A stretch of 64,000 nucleotides of DNA from an uncultured Flavobacteriales bacterium (GCA_943788145.1 CALSPD010000016.1:1-64000), one strand, 5' to 3'; counted from the stretch's first letter, positions 31,759 through 40,945 are shown. Numbers and translations: made by a program. Notes: generated by a model from the sequence alone, not told the origin.

Positions 31759-32901
31759 ATGGCAACAAAAGTTAAGTTAAGACAAAAGGCAATTTCAGGG
31801 AACAGGCAAAGCCTGTATTTGATTTTTACCCACCCATACCACACCCCGAAACAGGCGAACCAACCCGAAGGGAATTTTTAGGCTGTACATTTTCGAGATA
31901 AGGCTAAAACACCCTATTGATAAACAGCACAATAAAGAAACTTTACAGCTTGCTGAACAGATAAGGCAAAAACGTGAAAACCACTTAAACAAACCTGAAA
32001 TTTACACAGGGTACGAAAAGGAGCAACTAAGATTAAAGGAACTGGGCGAACAAATTTTGTTTGACCTACTTTCAAAAGCCTTGCCGACAAACGCAAAGCC
32101 AGTAACCACGATAACTGGGTTTCAGCATACAATTACCTTGAAACATTTACAAAGGGAAATTTGAAGTTTGCCGACCTCAACGAAAAGTTTTGTAATGAGT
32201 TCAAAGAGTATTTACTCACTACCAAAAGCAATAAGAGCAACAAAACAACCCTTGCCCAAAATTCAGCCGTTTCCTATTTCAATAAGCTGAAAGCAACTTG
32301 AAACAAGCCTATAAAGACGGTATTTTAACCACGACCTAAACGCAAAATTGAACCAATAAAACAGGCAGAAACCAAGGAAACTTTTTAACCATTGAGGAAC
32401 TGAACAGCCTTGTAAAAACAGAATGTAACAACCCTTTATTGAAACGTGCAGCCCTGTTTTCAGCCCTCACAGGGTTGAGGTTTTCAGATATTAAAAACCT
32501 TGTTTGGGGGCGAACTGGAATACATTGAGGGCAACGGGTATTTTATACAGTTCAAACAACAAAAAACCAAAGGGGTTGAAATGATGCCTATTTCTGAACA
32601 GGCTTACAGCTTACTGGGTGAACCCAAAGAACCCACCGACAAAGTATTTGAGGGGCTTACTTATTCAGCATACGAAAACAAACACCTATACCAATGGATT
32701 GGAGCAGCAGGAATAACAAAGGATATAACCTTTCATTGTTTCAGGCACACGTTTGCCACCTTGCAACTATCAAAGGGAACGGATATTTACACCGTTTCCA
32801 AAATGCTGGGACACCGTGAACTGAAAACCACACAGATTTACGCAAAGATTATTGACCAAACCAAACGTGAAGCAGCCGACAAAATTAAATTGGATATGTA
32901 A
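31759..32901 (+). pseudogene. Tyrosine recombinase/integrase broken by multiple single-base indels
   Basis: Reconstructed text MATKVKLRQKAISGNRQSLYLDFYPPIPHPETGEPTRREFLGLYIFENKAKTPIDKQHNKETLQLAEQIR; intact C-terminal ORF 32500..32901 with HCFRHTFATLQLSKGTDIYTVSKMLGHRELKTTQIYAKI. Confidence 0.85.
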
Positions 32902-33554
32902 TGAAACAGAAAAAAGATACAAGGTTTTGGCTTACCACCTTTTTTGAGGAACAGGAACAAACCAAACACCCTTACAAAAGTTTCAAAAGGGAAATTGAAA
33001 ACAACGGCTGTTTTAAAGTGAAAACAGACACGGACACCGTAAAGATATACACCCCTGAATTAGCCGTTATTTTTACCTCAAAGGAATTGCCAGCCCGTAA
33101 TATGGACACCCAAACAGAAACAACAATAAACGGCTGGGATTACCTAAATACATACATTGAAACATACAAAGAGGGCGAACAATATTTTGAAACTGAATTT
33201 AAAGTTTCACCGAACACCCTTTACGGGGCAAACGCGGAACAGTATGTAAGGGATATTCACTTAAACTTTTTTCACGTTCAGCATACGGGAGCAAATGAGG
33301 GCTGGGGCTATGTTAAGAAACAATACCCGTTTATATTAACCCATAAAGCTGTAAAGGAATTTGGCTACTATTCAGGAATAGTAAACAAGGTTGAGGAACA
33401 AGTAAAGAAATACCCCCGACTGTTTGCCACCTTTGATAAATGCGAACACAATTTACCACCTCAACAAACTGAAACGAAAACAGAGCAGGAAACCGAAAAT
33501 GATTTTACCCTTTCCACTATTGAGGATTGGTTATTTGAGTTTAAAGAAAAATGA
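32901..33554 (+). CDS. Hypothetical element-encoded protein
   Basis: Uninterrupted 217-aa ORF immediately after int; no motif recognised. Confidence 0.6.
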   Translation: MKQKKDTRFWLTTFFEEQEQTKHPYKSFKREIENNGCFKVKTDTDTVKIYTPELAVIFTSKELPARNMDTQTETTINGWDYLNTYIETYKEGEQYFETEFKVSPNTLYGANAEQYVRDIHLNFFHVQHTGANEGWGYVKKQYPFILTHKAVKEFGYYSGIVNKVEEQVKKYPRLFATFDKCEHNLPPQQTETKTEQETENDFTLSTIEDWLFEFKEK

Positions 33555-33836
33555 ATAATGCAGACTATCAAAATTTAGTTTCAGCATTGATACAATACTT
33601 TTGAAACTGGAATATTCCCGACACTTTCAAAAGCTATTCAAGTGAATGGCAGACTAAACAAAAAGCTGTTCGGCTGGGCTTTGAATAGAATATTTGAAGC
33701 GAAAGGCAAAGGAATTGAAAAGGAACTTTTGCAATTTGCAAAGCAAAATATTTCATTGTTTACCGATGTTCAGTTTGATGAAACCAATATTTTGAAAAGC
33801 AATTTGTATAAGTATTTCACTACTCAAACCAAGTAA
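33551..33836 (+). CDS. Small hypothetical element protein with a frameshift at about 33599
   Basis: MNNADYQNLVSALIQYF then ETGIFPTLSKAIQVNGRLNKKLFGWALNRIFEAKG after removing one T from TTTT. Confidence 0.5.
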
Positions 33837-33928
33837 ATAAAGGTCGCCACCAAAACCACCGAAAACACTTTTTAGACCACCAAAACCACTTTGTTTGTTT
33901 GCTGCATAACTTTTAAAAATGTAGCAAA

Positions 33929-34255
33929 ATGAATAACCCATTTGAAGTAATTGAGGCAAGGTTAAACATTATTGAAACCTTATTGCTCGACCTCAAACAC
34001 ACACCAAAAGAGCAAGGCGAACAACCCGAAACAGACGAACTTTTAACTGTTCAGGACACGGCTAAATTTTTGAGCCTTTCAGTTCCCACCGTTTACACCT
34101 TAATTAGTAAAGGCGAATTGCCAGTAATGAAGCGTTCAAAACGCTGTTACTTTTCAAAGGTTGAGTTAATCAATTATTTGAAGCAAGGCAGAAAAAAGAC
34201 GTTGGCAGAAACAGCCAGCGAAGCCGAACAATATTGTAAAACTAAAAAGGGGTAA
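33929..34255 (+). CDS. Excisionase-family helix-turn-helix DNA-binding protein
   Basis: LLTVQDTAKFLSLSVPTVYTLISKGELPVMKRSKRCYFSKVELINYLKQG. Confidence 0.85.
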   Translation: MNNPFEVIEARLNIIETLLLDLKHTPKEQGEQPETDELLTVQDTAKFLSLSVPTVYTLISKGELPVMKRSKRCYFSKVELINYLKQGRKKTLAETASEAEQYCKTKKG

Positions 34256-34258
34256 GCT

Positions 34259-35389
34259 ATGCAGGAACATAACAACACCCCTAATAAGTTAAGCACTAAA
34301 GACGGGGACAAAGATACAAATTTAAACACCATTACCCCAGCGTTTGAATTTGATAAATACGGTATCGGGGTTGAGGATATTAAAACCGAAGCCGAACAAC
34401 TTTTAAAGCAAGGAAACGAAGCCAAAGAAAGTAAAGGACTGTTCACCGTGAAAACAGCCAGCCGTTGGATTGAACAGGCGAAAACCCGACCTATTCCGCA
34501 AATGCTTTTTGGTGAACTTTGGTTTGAGGGTGAACTATGTATTTTGTTTGCCGACACCAATTTAGGTAAGTCAATTTTAGCCGTGCAAATTGGTAACAGC
34601 ATAAGCAAGGGCGAACAGATTCGGGGCTTTAAATTGGAAGCGCCAAAGCAACCAATTCTGTATTTTGATTTTGAGTTAAGCGACAAACAATTTGAAAACC
34701 GATATTCAATAAAGTTTGAAAAGCATTACAATTTTGATAACAACTTTATACGGGTTGAAATAAACCCCGATGCCGCTATACCCGAAGCCCAAACCTTTGA
34801 GGATTACCTCAACCATTCATTGGAGCGAAGTATTACCGAAACAGGGGCAAAAGTTTTAATCATTGACAACCTTACTTACCTCAAAAATGAAACTGAAAAG
34901 GCTAAAGATGCTTTGCCCTTAATGAAACATTTGAAAGCCTTAAAAAACAAATACGGGCTTTCAATTTTAGCACTTGCACACACACCCAAAAGGGACTTAT
35001 CAAAACCAATTACCCGAAATGATTTACAAGGCAGTAAGATGCTAATAAACTTTTGTGATAGTTCCTTTTCAATAGGTGAAAGCCACAGCGACAAAAATTT
35101 ACGCTACCTGAAACAGATTAAGCAACGGAACACCGAACAAATTTACGATGCTGAAAATGTTTGTGTTTGTCAAATTGACAAGCCCCTCAATTTCCTTTTG
35201 TTCGAGTTTGTGAATTTCGGTAAGGAATGGGAACACCTGAAACAGCACACCGAAAAGGACAAGGAAAACCTGAACGAACAGGTAAGCGAACTAAAGCAGC
35301 AAGGGCGAAGCCTTCGGGAAATAGGGGCTGAACTGGGTATTTCTCACATGAAAGTAAGTAGAATTTTAAAGGACTGTAACACCCTGTAA
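34259..35389 (+). CDS. RepA-like AAA ATPase (AAA_25-type)
   Basis: ELCILFADTNLGKSILAVQIGNSISKGEQI Walker A; VLIIDNLTYLKNE Walker B-like; C-terminal HTH LREIGAELGISHMKVSRILKDC. Confidence 0.85.
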   Translation: MQEHNNTPNKLSTKDGDKDTNLNTITPAFEFDKYGIGVEDIKTEAEQLLKQGNEAKESKGLFTVKTASRWIEQAKTRPIPQMLFGELWFEGELCILFADTNLGKSILAVQIGNSISKGEQIRGFKLEAPKQPILYFDFELSDKQFENRYSIKFEKHYNFDNNFIRVEINPDAAIPEAQTFEDYLNHSLERSITETGAKVLIIDNLTYLKNETEKAKDALPLMKHLKALKNKYGLSILALAHTPKRDLSKPITRNDLQGSKMLINFCDSSFSIGESHSDKNLRYLKQIKQRNTEQIYDAENVCVCQIDKPLNFLLFEFVNFGKEWEHLKQHTEKDKENLNEQVSELKQQGRSLREIGAELGISHMKVSRILKDCNTL

Positions 35390-35429
35390 CAACTGTAACA
35401 CCCTGTTACAAGTGTTACACCCGTTACAC
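35374..35429. repeat. Clustered TGTAAC / GTTACA hexamer repeats
   Basis: CTGTAACACCCTGTAACAACTGTAACACCCTGTTACAAGTGTTACACCCGTTACAC. Confidence 0.8.
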
Positions 35430-35442
35430 TAAAGAGGTAAAA

Positions 35443-36718
35443 ATGATTGAACACCGATACATATTAGAACCATACAAGGGAATGAATACCCGTTACCGTT
35501 GCCCAGCACCTAATTGCCGGCTAAGGGATAAAACCTTTTCGCTTTACATTGATACGGAAACAGGCGAACACATACACCCCACCGTTGGCAGGTGCAACCG
35601 TGAAAGTAATTGCGGACACCATTACACCCCGAAACAATATTTTCAGGATAACAATATTTCATTTGATACACCCCAGCCCAAAGCATACAAGCCCCGACCT
35701 GTTACACCTAAACCAAAGCCCGTTTCATTTATTCCCGTTGAGGTATTTAAAGCCAGCCTGAAAGCACACGAAAAGAACCACTTTGTAAAGTTTCTTATTA
35801 TCCTGTTCGGGGTTGAGATCGCCAGCCAACTGGTAAGCCGTTATTTTATTGCCGCCTCAAAACATTGGAACGGTGCAACGGTATTTTGGCAAATAGATAC
35901 ACAGGGCAAAGTAAGAACGGGTAAAATTATGCTTTACAGCCCCACCACAGGCAAAAGAGTAAAGAACCTTGAACTACCTGTTTACTGGGCACACAAAGCC
36001 CTTAAACAGCCTGAATTTGAGTTAAGGCAATGTTTGTTTGGTGAACACTTACTAATTGATAAAACAAAACCCGTTGCCATAGTTGAAAGTGAAAAAACGG
36101 CTGTAATTGCCAGCGTTTATTTACCCCAGTTTGTTTGGGTTGCCGTTGGCAGCCTTTCCAACCTGAACGCTGAAAAGTGCAGCATACTAAAGGGGCGAAC
36201 TGTTACGCTATTTCCCGACCTCAACGGGTTTGAGAAATGGAGCAACAAGGCAAAGGAACTTTCACACCTTGCAAATTTTACTGTTTCCGATTTATTGGAA
36301 CGCAAAGCCACCGAAGCCGAAAAGAAACAAGGGTTTGACCTTGCCGACTATTTAATAAAATACGATTACAAGACGTTTGTAATACCTGAGGCAACCGAAG
36401 CACCCCAGCCGTTCAACCGTTGGCTGAGGTGAAACCATTTGACAAACCGAACCTGTTTACTATTTCAGTAAGCCCGAACAACCAAAGCCCGAAAGCTGGG
36501 AACAGGATATTACCGAACTTGAAAACTACTTTTCGTCTTTTGAGTTACCGACCCAGCCCGTGAAGCTGAACCAAAGCAGCACAATAACGGATTGTTCCCT
36601 ATTCATTGAAAGCCACTTTGCCACCGTGAAGGGAAACAACGGAAACAAAACCTTTTTACCATACCTCAACCGCTTACGGGATATGAAAGCGGTAATTCAA
36701 AGTTCCCTAATTATTTAG
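35443..36718 (+). CDS. DUF6371-like zinc-ribbon/primase-like protein; C-terminus shifted by two indels
   Basis: RYRCPAPNCRLRDKTFSLYIDTETGEHIHPTVGRCNRESNCGHHYTPKQYF; continuation KPFDKPNLF and YYFSKPEQPKPESWEQDITELENYF in other frames. Confidence 0.65.
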
Positions 36719-36744
36719 GTTTTATATTCTAAAGAATAAACCAA

Positions 36745-37129
36745 ATGCCAAAGCCCCAAACATTCCCAGACCTGTACGATGATGCTTTGCAATTGAATAT
36801 TTCGAAGCTTAAAGAATGGGGCTATCTTGAGCAAGAACAAATAAAAAGCGGTACAATTAATTGGAGTAGCAGCGGAAACAAAAGAGGGAAGTATCTCAAT
36901 AAAGGTGAACGCTAAACGTGAACAACCCTTTATTAAGCTGGATTACAATTTCAGGGGCGAACACCGAAACTATTTAGTGTATTTGACCTCTATCCCTTCA
37001 AACCTGAATATTGGCGAAATATGGTACTTCATTTGCCCCCAAACAGACAAGCGATGCCGAAAGCTGTATTCAATAGGCGGTTACTTTTTACACCGTGAAG
37101 CATTCAAAGGCTTTTGTATCGGAAAATAA
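36745..37129 (+). pseudogene. Element protein, frameshifted and truncated at the right direct repeat
   Basis: MPKPQTFPDLYDDALQLNISKLKEWGYLEQEQIKSGTINWSSSGNKRG then SISIKVNAKREQPFIKLDYN...KRCRKLYSIGGYFLHREAFKG; last codons FCIGK* come from the repeat. Confidence 0.6.
37112..37129 (+). repeat. Right direct repeat (putative attR core) TTTTGTATCGGAAAATAA
   Basis: 17/18 match to the mnmE 3' terminus at 30922..30939. Confidence 0.85.
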
Positions 37130-37131
37130 AC

Positions 37132-37620
37132 ATGATAAAACAACTGTTCAATTTAATCCCTAAGACTTACCGCTTCGCTGCACTTATAGTATTATGTGCC
37201 ATTCACTTTGCTTTCACGCCTAGTGAAAGCGAAGTCATCGTTTTTCACTGCACCCCCGAGATTAGCATAGATACAAAGGGGCTTGTTTATGAAGTAACCC
37301 AAAACGACACGGATGATTTATTCTATTTTATTGGATTAAAAGCAAATGCACCAAGCGCAGATCTGGGATATTTTATGGTTTCATGCAGTACGGGAACAAG
37401 CCAATTTCATTGCTGTTCAGGCAAGGAATATCGGGTAGGTCAAACGCGCGAAGGCAAAAATTACACGGATCGTTCTGGGACTATAATTGATAGCAATAGG
37501 CATTGGCGAGCATTAAGCTTTAATGGTGGGATAACGATTATTTATGATGACGTGCCTGCCGATAGACTCGAAATCGCTAATGATATTATCGACCAAGTTT
37601 TTAAGCAGATGGTTAATTAA
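37132..37620 (+). CDS. Hypothetical membrane-anchored or secreted protein
   Basis: N-terminal hydrophobic segment MIKQLFNLIPKTYRFAALIVLCAIHFAF; begins 2 nt after the right repeat. Confidence 0.55.
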   Translation: MIKQLFNLIPKTYRFAALIVLCAIHFAFTPSESEVIVFHCTPEISIDTKGLVYEVTQNDTDDLFYFIGLKANAPSADLGYFMVSCSTGTSQFHCCSGKEYRVGQTREGKNYTDRSGTIIDSNRHWRALSFNGGITIIYDDVPADRLEIANDIIDQVFKQMVN

Positions 37621-37958
37621 GCAATTGAATGGCTACTAGGTCGAATCAGTCAGCAAAAAAGAATAGTTCGCTTTCCCAGTTACCTTGGGACTCTTCCCAG
37701 ATGTATTATGAGCAAGAACCCTATTTTATTCAAGAATAATATTTGAAGCGCAGGAGTCGCGGTATCGTTGAAAAAGCAGGATTGAGTTTCAACCTTGAAG
37801 ATTATCTCAAAGCAATTATAGGGCTTATGAAGGCGGAAAAGGATATTTTGAAAATGTACTGGCCCTACCGATTTCTTTACAATAATCGAGTTTTTGCACC
37901 TGGAAACACGAATTCTTTTACCTCAATTTGAACTAAGGATAATACTCGCTTAATTTGA

Positions 37959-38636
37959 ATGAATCAAATCCGTCTACTTTTGAATCGATTAGAAAAATGT
38001 GAAATGAATTCCGAGCAATTGGCCTTGAACAACCTTTTATTATCCACCATAGAAATGCTGCAGAAGCAGCCTATTGCAACGAATCGATTCTCAGATTTGG
38101 CCAAGCTCGTTCGATATATAGTAGCAAAAAGAAAAGCGAATAAAGATGTGCAGCTTAATTTCATTTGCACGCATAACTCACGAAGAAGCCAGTTGGCACA
38201 AGTTTGGGGACAATTTGCCGCTGATTATCATGGGATTCCAGCAAAATGTTTTTCAGGCGGTGTGGAAGTCACGGCTTTCAACCAGCGCGGAGTTGATAGT
38301 TTGATCCGTTCAGGATTTGATGTTGCTCAGGATGGTGAGAAAAATCCAATTTTCGGTATTAGCTATTCACCCGATTCAAAGCCAATTCAGGCATTTTCCA
38401 AATTGTATGATGACGATGCCAACCCCAAAACAAATTTTGCAGCCGTCATGACCTGTGGCCATGCCGATGAAAATTGCCCCTTCATTCCTGGCACCGAAGC
38501 CAGAATTCCACTTCGATACAACGATCCGAAAGCTTTTGATGACACAGAAGTTGAAGCCCAGCGTTACGATGAACGATCCATGCAAATTGCTTCTGAACTG
38601 TTTTATGTCTTTTCACAGGTAAAAGCCCAGCTTTGA
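37959..38636 (+). CDS. Low-molecular-weight phosphatase / arsenate-reductase-like protein
   Basis: FICTHNSRRSQLAQVWGQFAA (Cx5R loop); VMTCGHADENCPFIPGTEARIPL. Confidence 0.75.
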   Translation: MNQIRLLLNRLEKCEMNSEQLALNNLLLSTIEMLQKQPIATNRFSDLAKLVRYIVAKRKANKDVQLNFICTHNSRRSQLAQVWGQFAADYHGIPAKCFSGGVEVTAFNQRGVDSLIRSGFDVAQDGEKNPIFGISYSPDSKPIQAFSKLYDDDANPKTNFAAVMTCGHADENCPFIPGTEARIPLRYNDPKAFDDTEVEAQRYDERSMQIASELFYVFSQVKAQL

Positions 38637-39241
38637 AAAGGGCATCAGTGGTTTTATTCATCCTAACCTTAAGCGTCCAAATCGGTCTTGCTCAAAACGC
38701 GGATTTGCAGCTTATGCAAATCCTCAATGTCAATCGAAACACACAGTTGGACCAACCCATGATTTTCTTATCTGAATCTGCTTCGGCAGTGAGCCTGTGC
38801 GTTCCAACATCGACCTTCCTTTTAGGAGCAGTTTCTCACAAAAGATCCGAAAAACTGAAAGCCATTTATATGGCCGAATCAATGGCGATAAATACAGTAT
38901 TCACCCTTGCTCTTAAATACAGTATTGATCGACAACGTCCTTTTAAGGCTGACGAATCCATCGTGAAGCTTTCCGTAGGTGGAAGCCCATCATTTCCGAG
39001 CGGTCATACATCAAATGCCTTTGCGCTAGCCACTTCGTTTACAGTTGCTTACCCTAAGTGGTATGTCGCTTTGCCGTCCTATTCTTGGGCCGCAATTGTG
39101 GGTTATTCGCGCATGCACACCGGAGTTCATTATCCAAGCGATGTGCTCTTCGGTGCTTTACTCGGAACTTCTAGCGCCTATTTAAGTCAGTTTTTGAATC
39201 AGCAGCTTTTTAAGACCTATCAAAAGCCAAAGGCATATTAG
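38633..39241 (+). CDS. PAP2-family phosphatase
   Basis: KYSIDRQRPFKAD, PSFPSGHTSNAFA, SRMHTGVHYPSDVLFG. Confidence 0.9.
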   Translation: MKRASVVLFILTLSVQIGLAQNADLQLMQILNVNRNTQLDQPMIFLSESASAVSLCVPTSTFLLGAVSHKRSEKLKAIYMAESMAINTVFTLALKYSIDRQRPFKADESIVKLSVGGSPSFPSGHTSNAFALATSFTVAYPKWYVALPSYSWAAIVGYSRMHTGVHYPSDVLFGALLGTSSAYLSQFLNQQLFKTYQKPKAY

Positions 39242-39336
39242 CCGCGTCTTTACTCGAATAGCGTAATCTTATCTTTTTTGGAAGGTGATTTTCACTGGCA
39301 TCCTTCTTCTCCGCTTTTCCATCCTAAATTCGCATC

Positions 39337-39558
39337 ATGCCCTCGCAAGAAGAAGAGTTATTGAAGTTGGTTACCGTGAAAATGCCGTATGGCAAATTCA
39401 AAGACCGCTTGATTTGTGATCTACCGGTCAGTTATTTGGAATGGTTTGACCGCAAAGGCTTCCCTTCTGGAAAACTTGGAGAACAATTGCAACTCATGCA
39501 TACCATCAAATCCAATGGTTTGGAGCATATTTTATCTGGTTTAAAACGGCTGAAATAG
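39337..39558 (+). CDS. DUF3820-family protein
   Basis: VKMPYGKFKDRLICDLPVSYLEWFDRKGFPSGKLGEQLQ. Confidence 0.75.
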   Translation: MPSQEEELLKLVTVKMPYGKFKDRLICDLPVSYLEWFDRKGFPSGKLGEQLQLMHTIKSNGLEHILSGLKRLK

Positions 39559-39971
39559 TGGAACTCTCACCTCCCATCGTTTCCAAAACTCAATTTCACC
39601 AGCGCACCGGTCAGTTGATCGGGGCTCCCATCATTGTTACCGTTGCCATATTGATTTTCAGCAAAGCTCTAGCAGTTGGCATCACAGCGGGATTACTCTT
39701 AGCATTGAGCTTTTGGTTGAGCCTTCCAAGAAAGGTGATTCTCAATGACACGGACGTTCAGATCATCCATTTTTTTAAGACGATAACCATTCCATACCAT
39801 GATGTCATTGAAGTGCATCGAGCGAATCGCTTCATGGCTAAGGAAGATATTCTGATTATCGCTAGGGTGAAACACAAAATTCTTCGGCTTCCCTTTTCGG
39901 GTAAGGGCTTGGGAATGGAATCGCTGCTCGCTTTTTTCAAAGCTAAACACGTACGGGTAAATTCAATTTAA
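39558..39971 (+). CDS. Hypothetical membrane protein with PH-like region
   Basis: Two N-terminal hydrophobic segments, then a beta-rich region. Confidence 0.5.
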   Translation: MELSPPIVSKTQFHQRTGQLIGAPIIVTVAILIFSKALAVGITAGLLLALSFWLSLPRKVILNDTDVQIIHFFKTITIPYHDVIEVHRANRFMAKEDILIIARVKHKILRLPFSGKGLGMESLLAFFKAKHVRVNSI

Positions 39972-40945
39972 TGGCATTGAAGGCAGACTACTCCCCTCCA
40001 TTATTCCACAGGCATGTGCATTTCAGCACCATCATTCCAAATCGCTTTCGGAAAATACGGTCATTAACCTATCAGCGCCAAACGCTAAATACTCCCGATG
40101 GCGATTTTATCGATTTAGATGTATCTAGTATAGGATCGACCGGTTGCTTGCTTTTGCTTCACGGATTAGAGGGCAGCAGCCAATCGACTTACATGAAGGG
40201 GCTCGCAAAATATGCGAATGACCAAGGTTTTGACGCGGTAGCTATGAATCACCGAAGTTGCAGCGGCAAACCAAACAACCTCGCTATAAGTTATCATAGC
40301 GGCAAAACGGACGATGTTGCTGCGGTAGTTCAAGCGCTTTCTGCCACATATGAAAGCATCCATATCGTGGGGTTTAGCTTAGGTGGAAATATGGCTTTAA
40401 AGCTAGCGGGTGAATGGGCTCAAGCCCATCCTAAACAAGTCAAATCCGTTGTTGGTGTTTCTGTTCCTTGTGATTTGGCCAGTTCCGCGTTGAAACTTGG
40501 CTTGGCTGAGAATCGCATCTATCTCTGGCGATTTCTATCGCAATTGAAGGCAAAGGCAAGGGCTAAAGCCTTGCGTTTTCCCGATGCCAACTTGGATCTG
40601 AAACTCATCAAGCAAAGCGATACATTTAAAGCCTTCGATGATGCCTATACAGCTCCAGCCCATGGATTTCAATCTGCTGCGGACTATTATGAAAAATGCA
40701 GTTCAAAAGCTTTCATCCCGAACATAGAGCCTCCAACGCTGATTATCAACGCAAAGAATGACTCCTTTTTAAGTCCGTCCTGCTATCCGATAAATGAAGT
40801 GAATGAAAATCCAAATGTTGGGCTATTAATGCCAACTTTTGGCGGTCATGTAGGATTTGCAAGCGATTTTATGATGAACGAAGCGTTTTGGAGTGAAATC
40901 CAAATCATGGATTTCATAGCGTCCATTTCGAAGCCGAAAGACTAG
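39971..40945 (+). CDS. YheT-like alpha/beta hydrolase
   Basis: LLLLHGLEGSSQSTYMKGLAKYANDQGFDAVAMNHRSCSG; IVGFSLGGNMALKLAGE. Confidence 0.85.
   Translation: MALKADYSPPLFHRHVHFSTIIPNRFRKIRSLTYQRQTLNTPDGDFIDLDVSSIGSTGCLLLLHGLEGSSQSTYMKGLAKYANDQGFDAVAMNHRSCSGKPNNLAISYHSGKTDDVAAVVQALSATYESIHIVGFSLGGNMALKLAGEWAQAHPKQVKSVVGVSVPCDLASSALKLGLAENRIYLWRFLSQLKAKARAKALRFPDANLDLKLIKQSDTFKAFDDAYTAPAHGFQSAADYYEKCSSKAFIPNIEPPTLIINAKNDSFLSPSCYPINEVNENPNVGLLMPTFGGHVGFASDFMMNEAFWSEIQIMDFIASISKPKD

Larger units (their letters stand above)
30922..37129 (+). mobile_element. Integrated mobile element (integrase, excisionase, RepA-like, primase-like) at the mnmE 3' end
   Basis: Flanked by 18-bp direct repeats overlapping the FCIGK-stop codons of mnmE; contains an int/xis/replication gene set. 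Confidence 0.85.

Noticed and set aside
34174-34686. Minus-strand ORF 170 aa inside the element
   Set aside because: Antisense to the xis-like and repA-like genes, both with clear motifs
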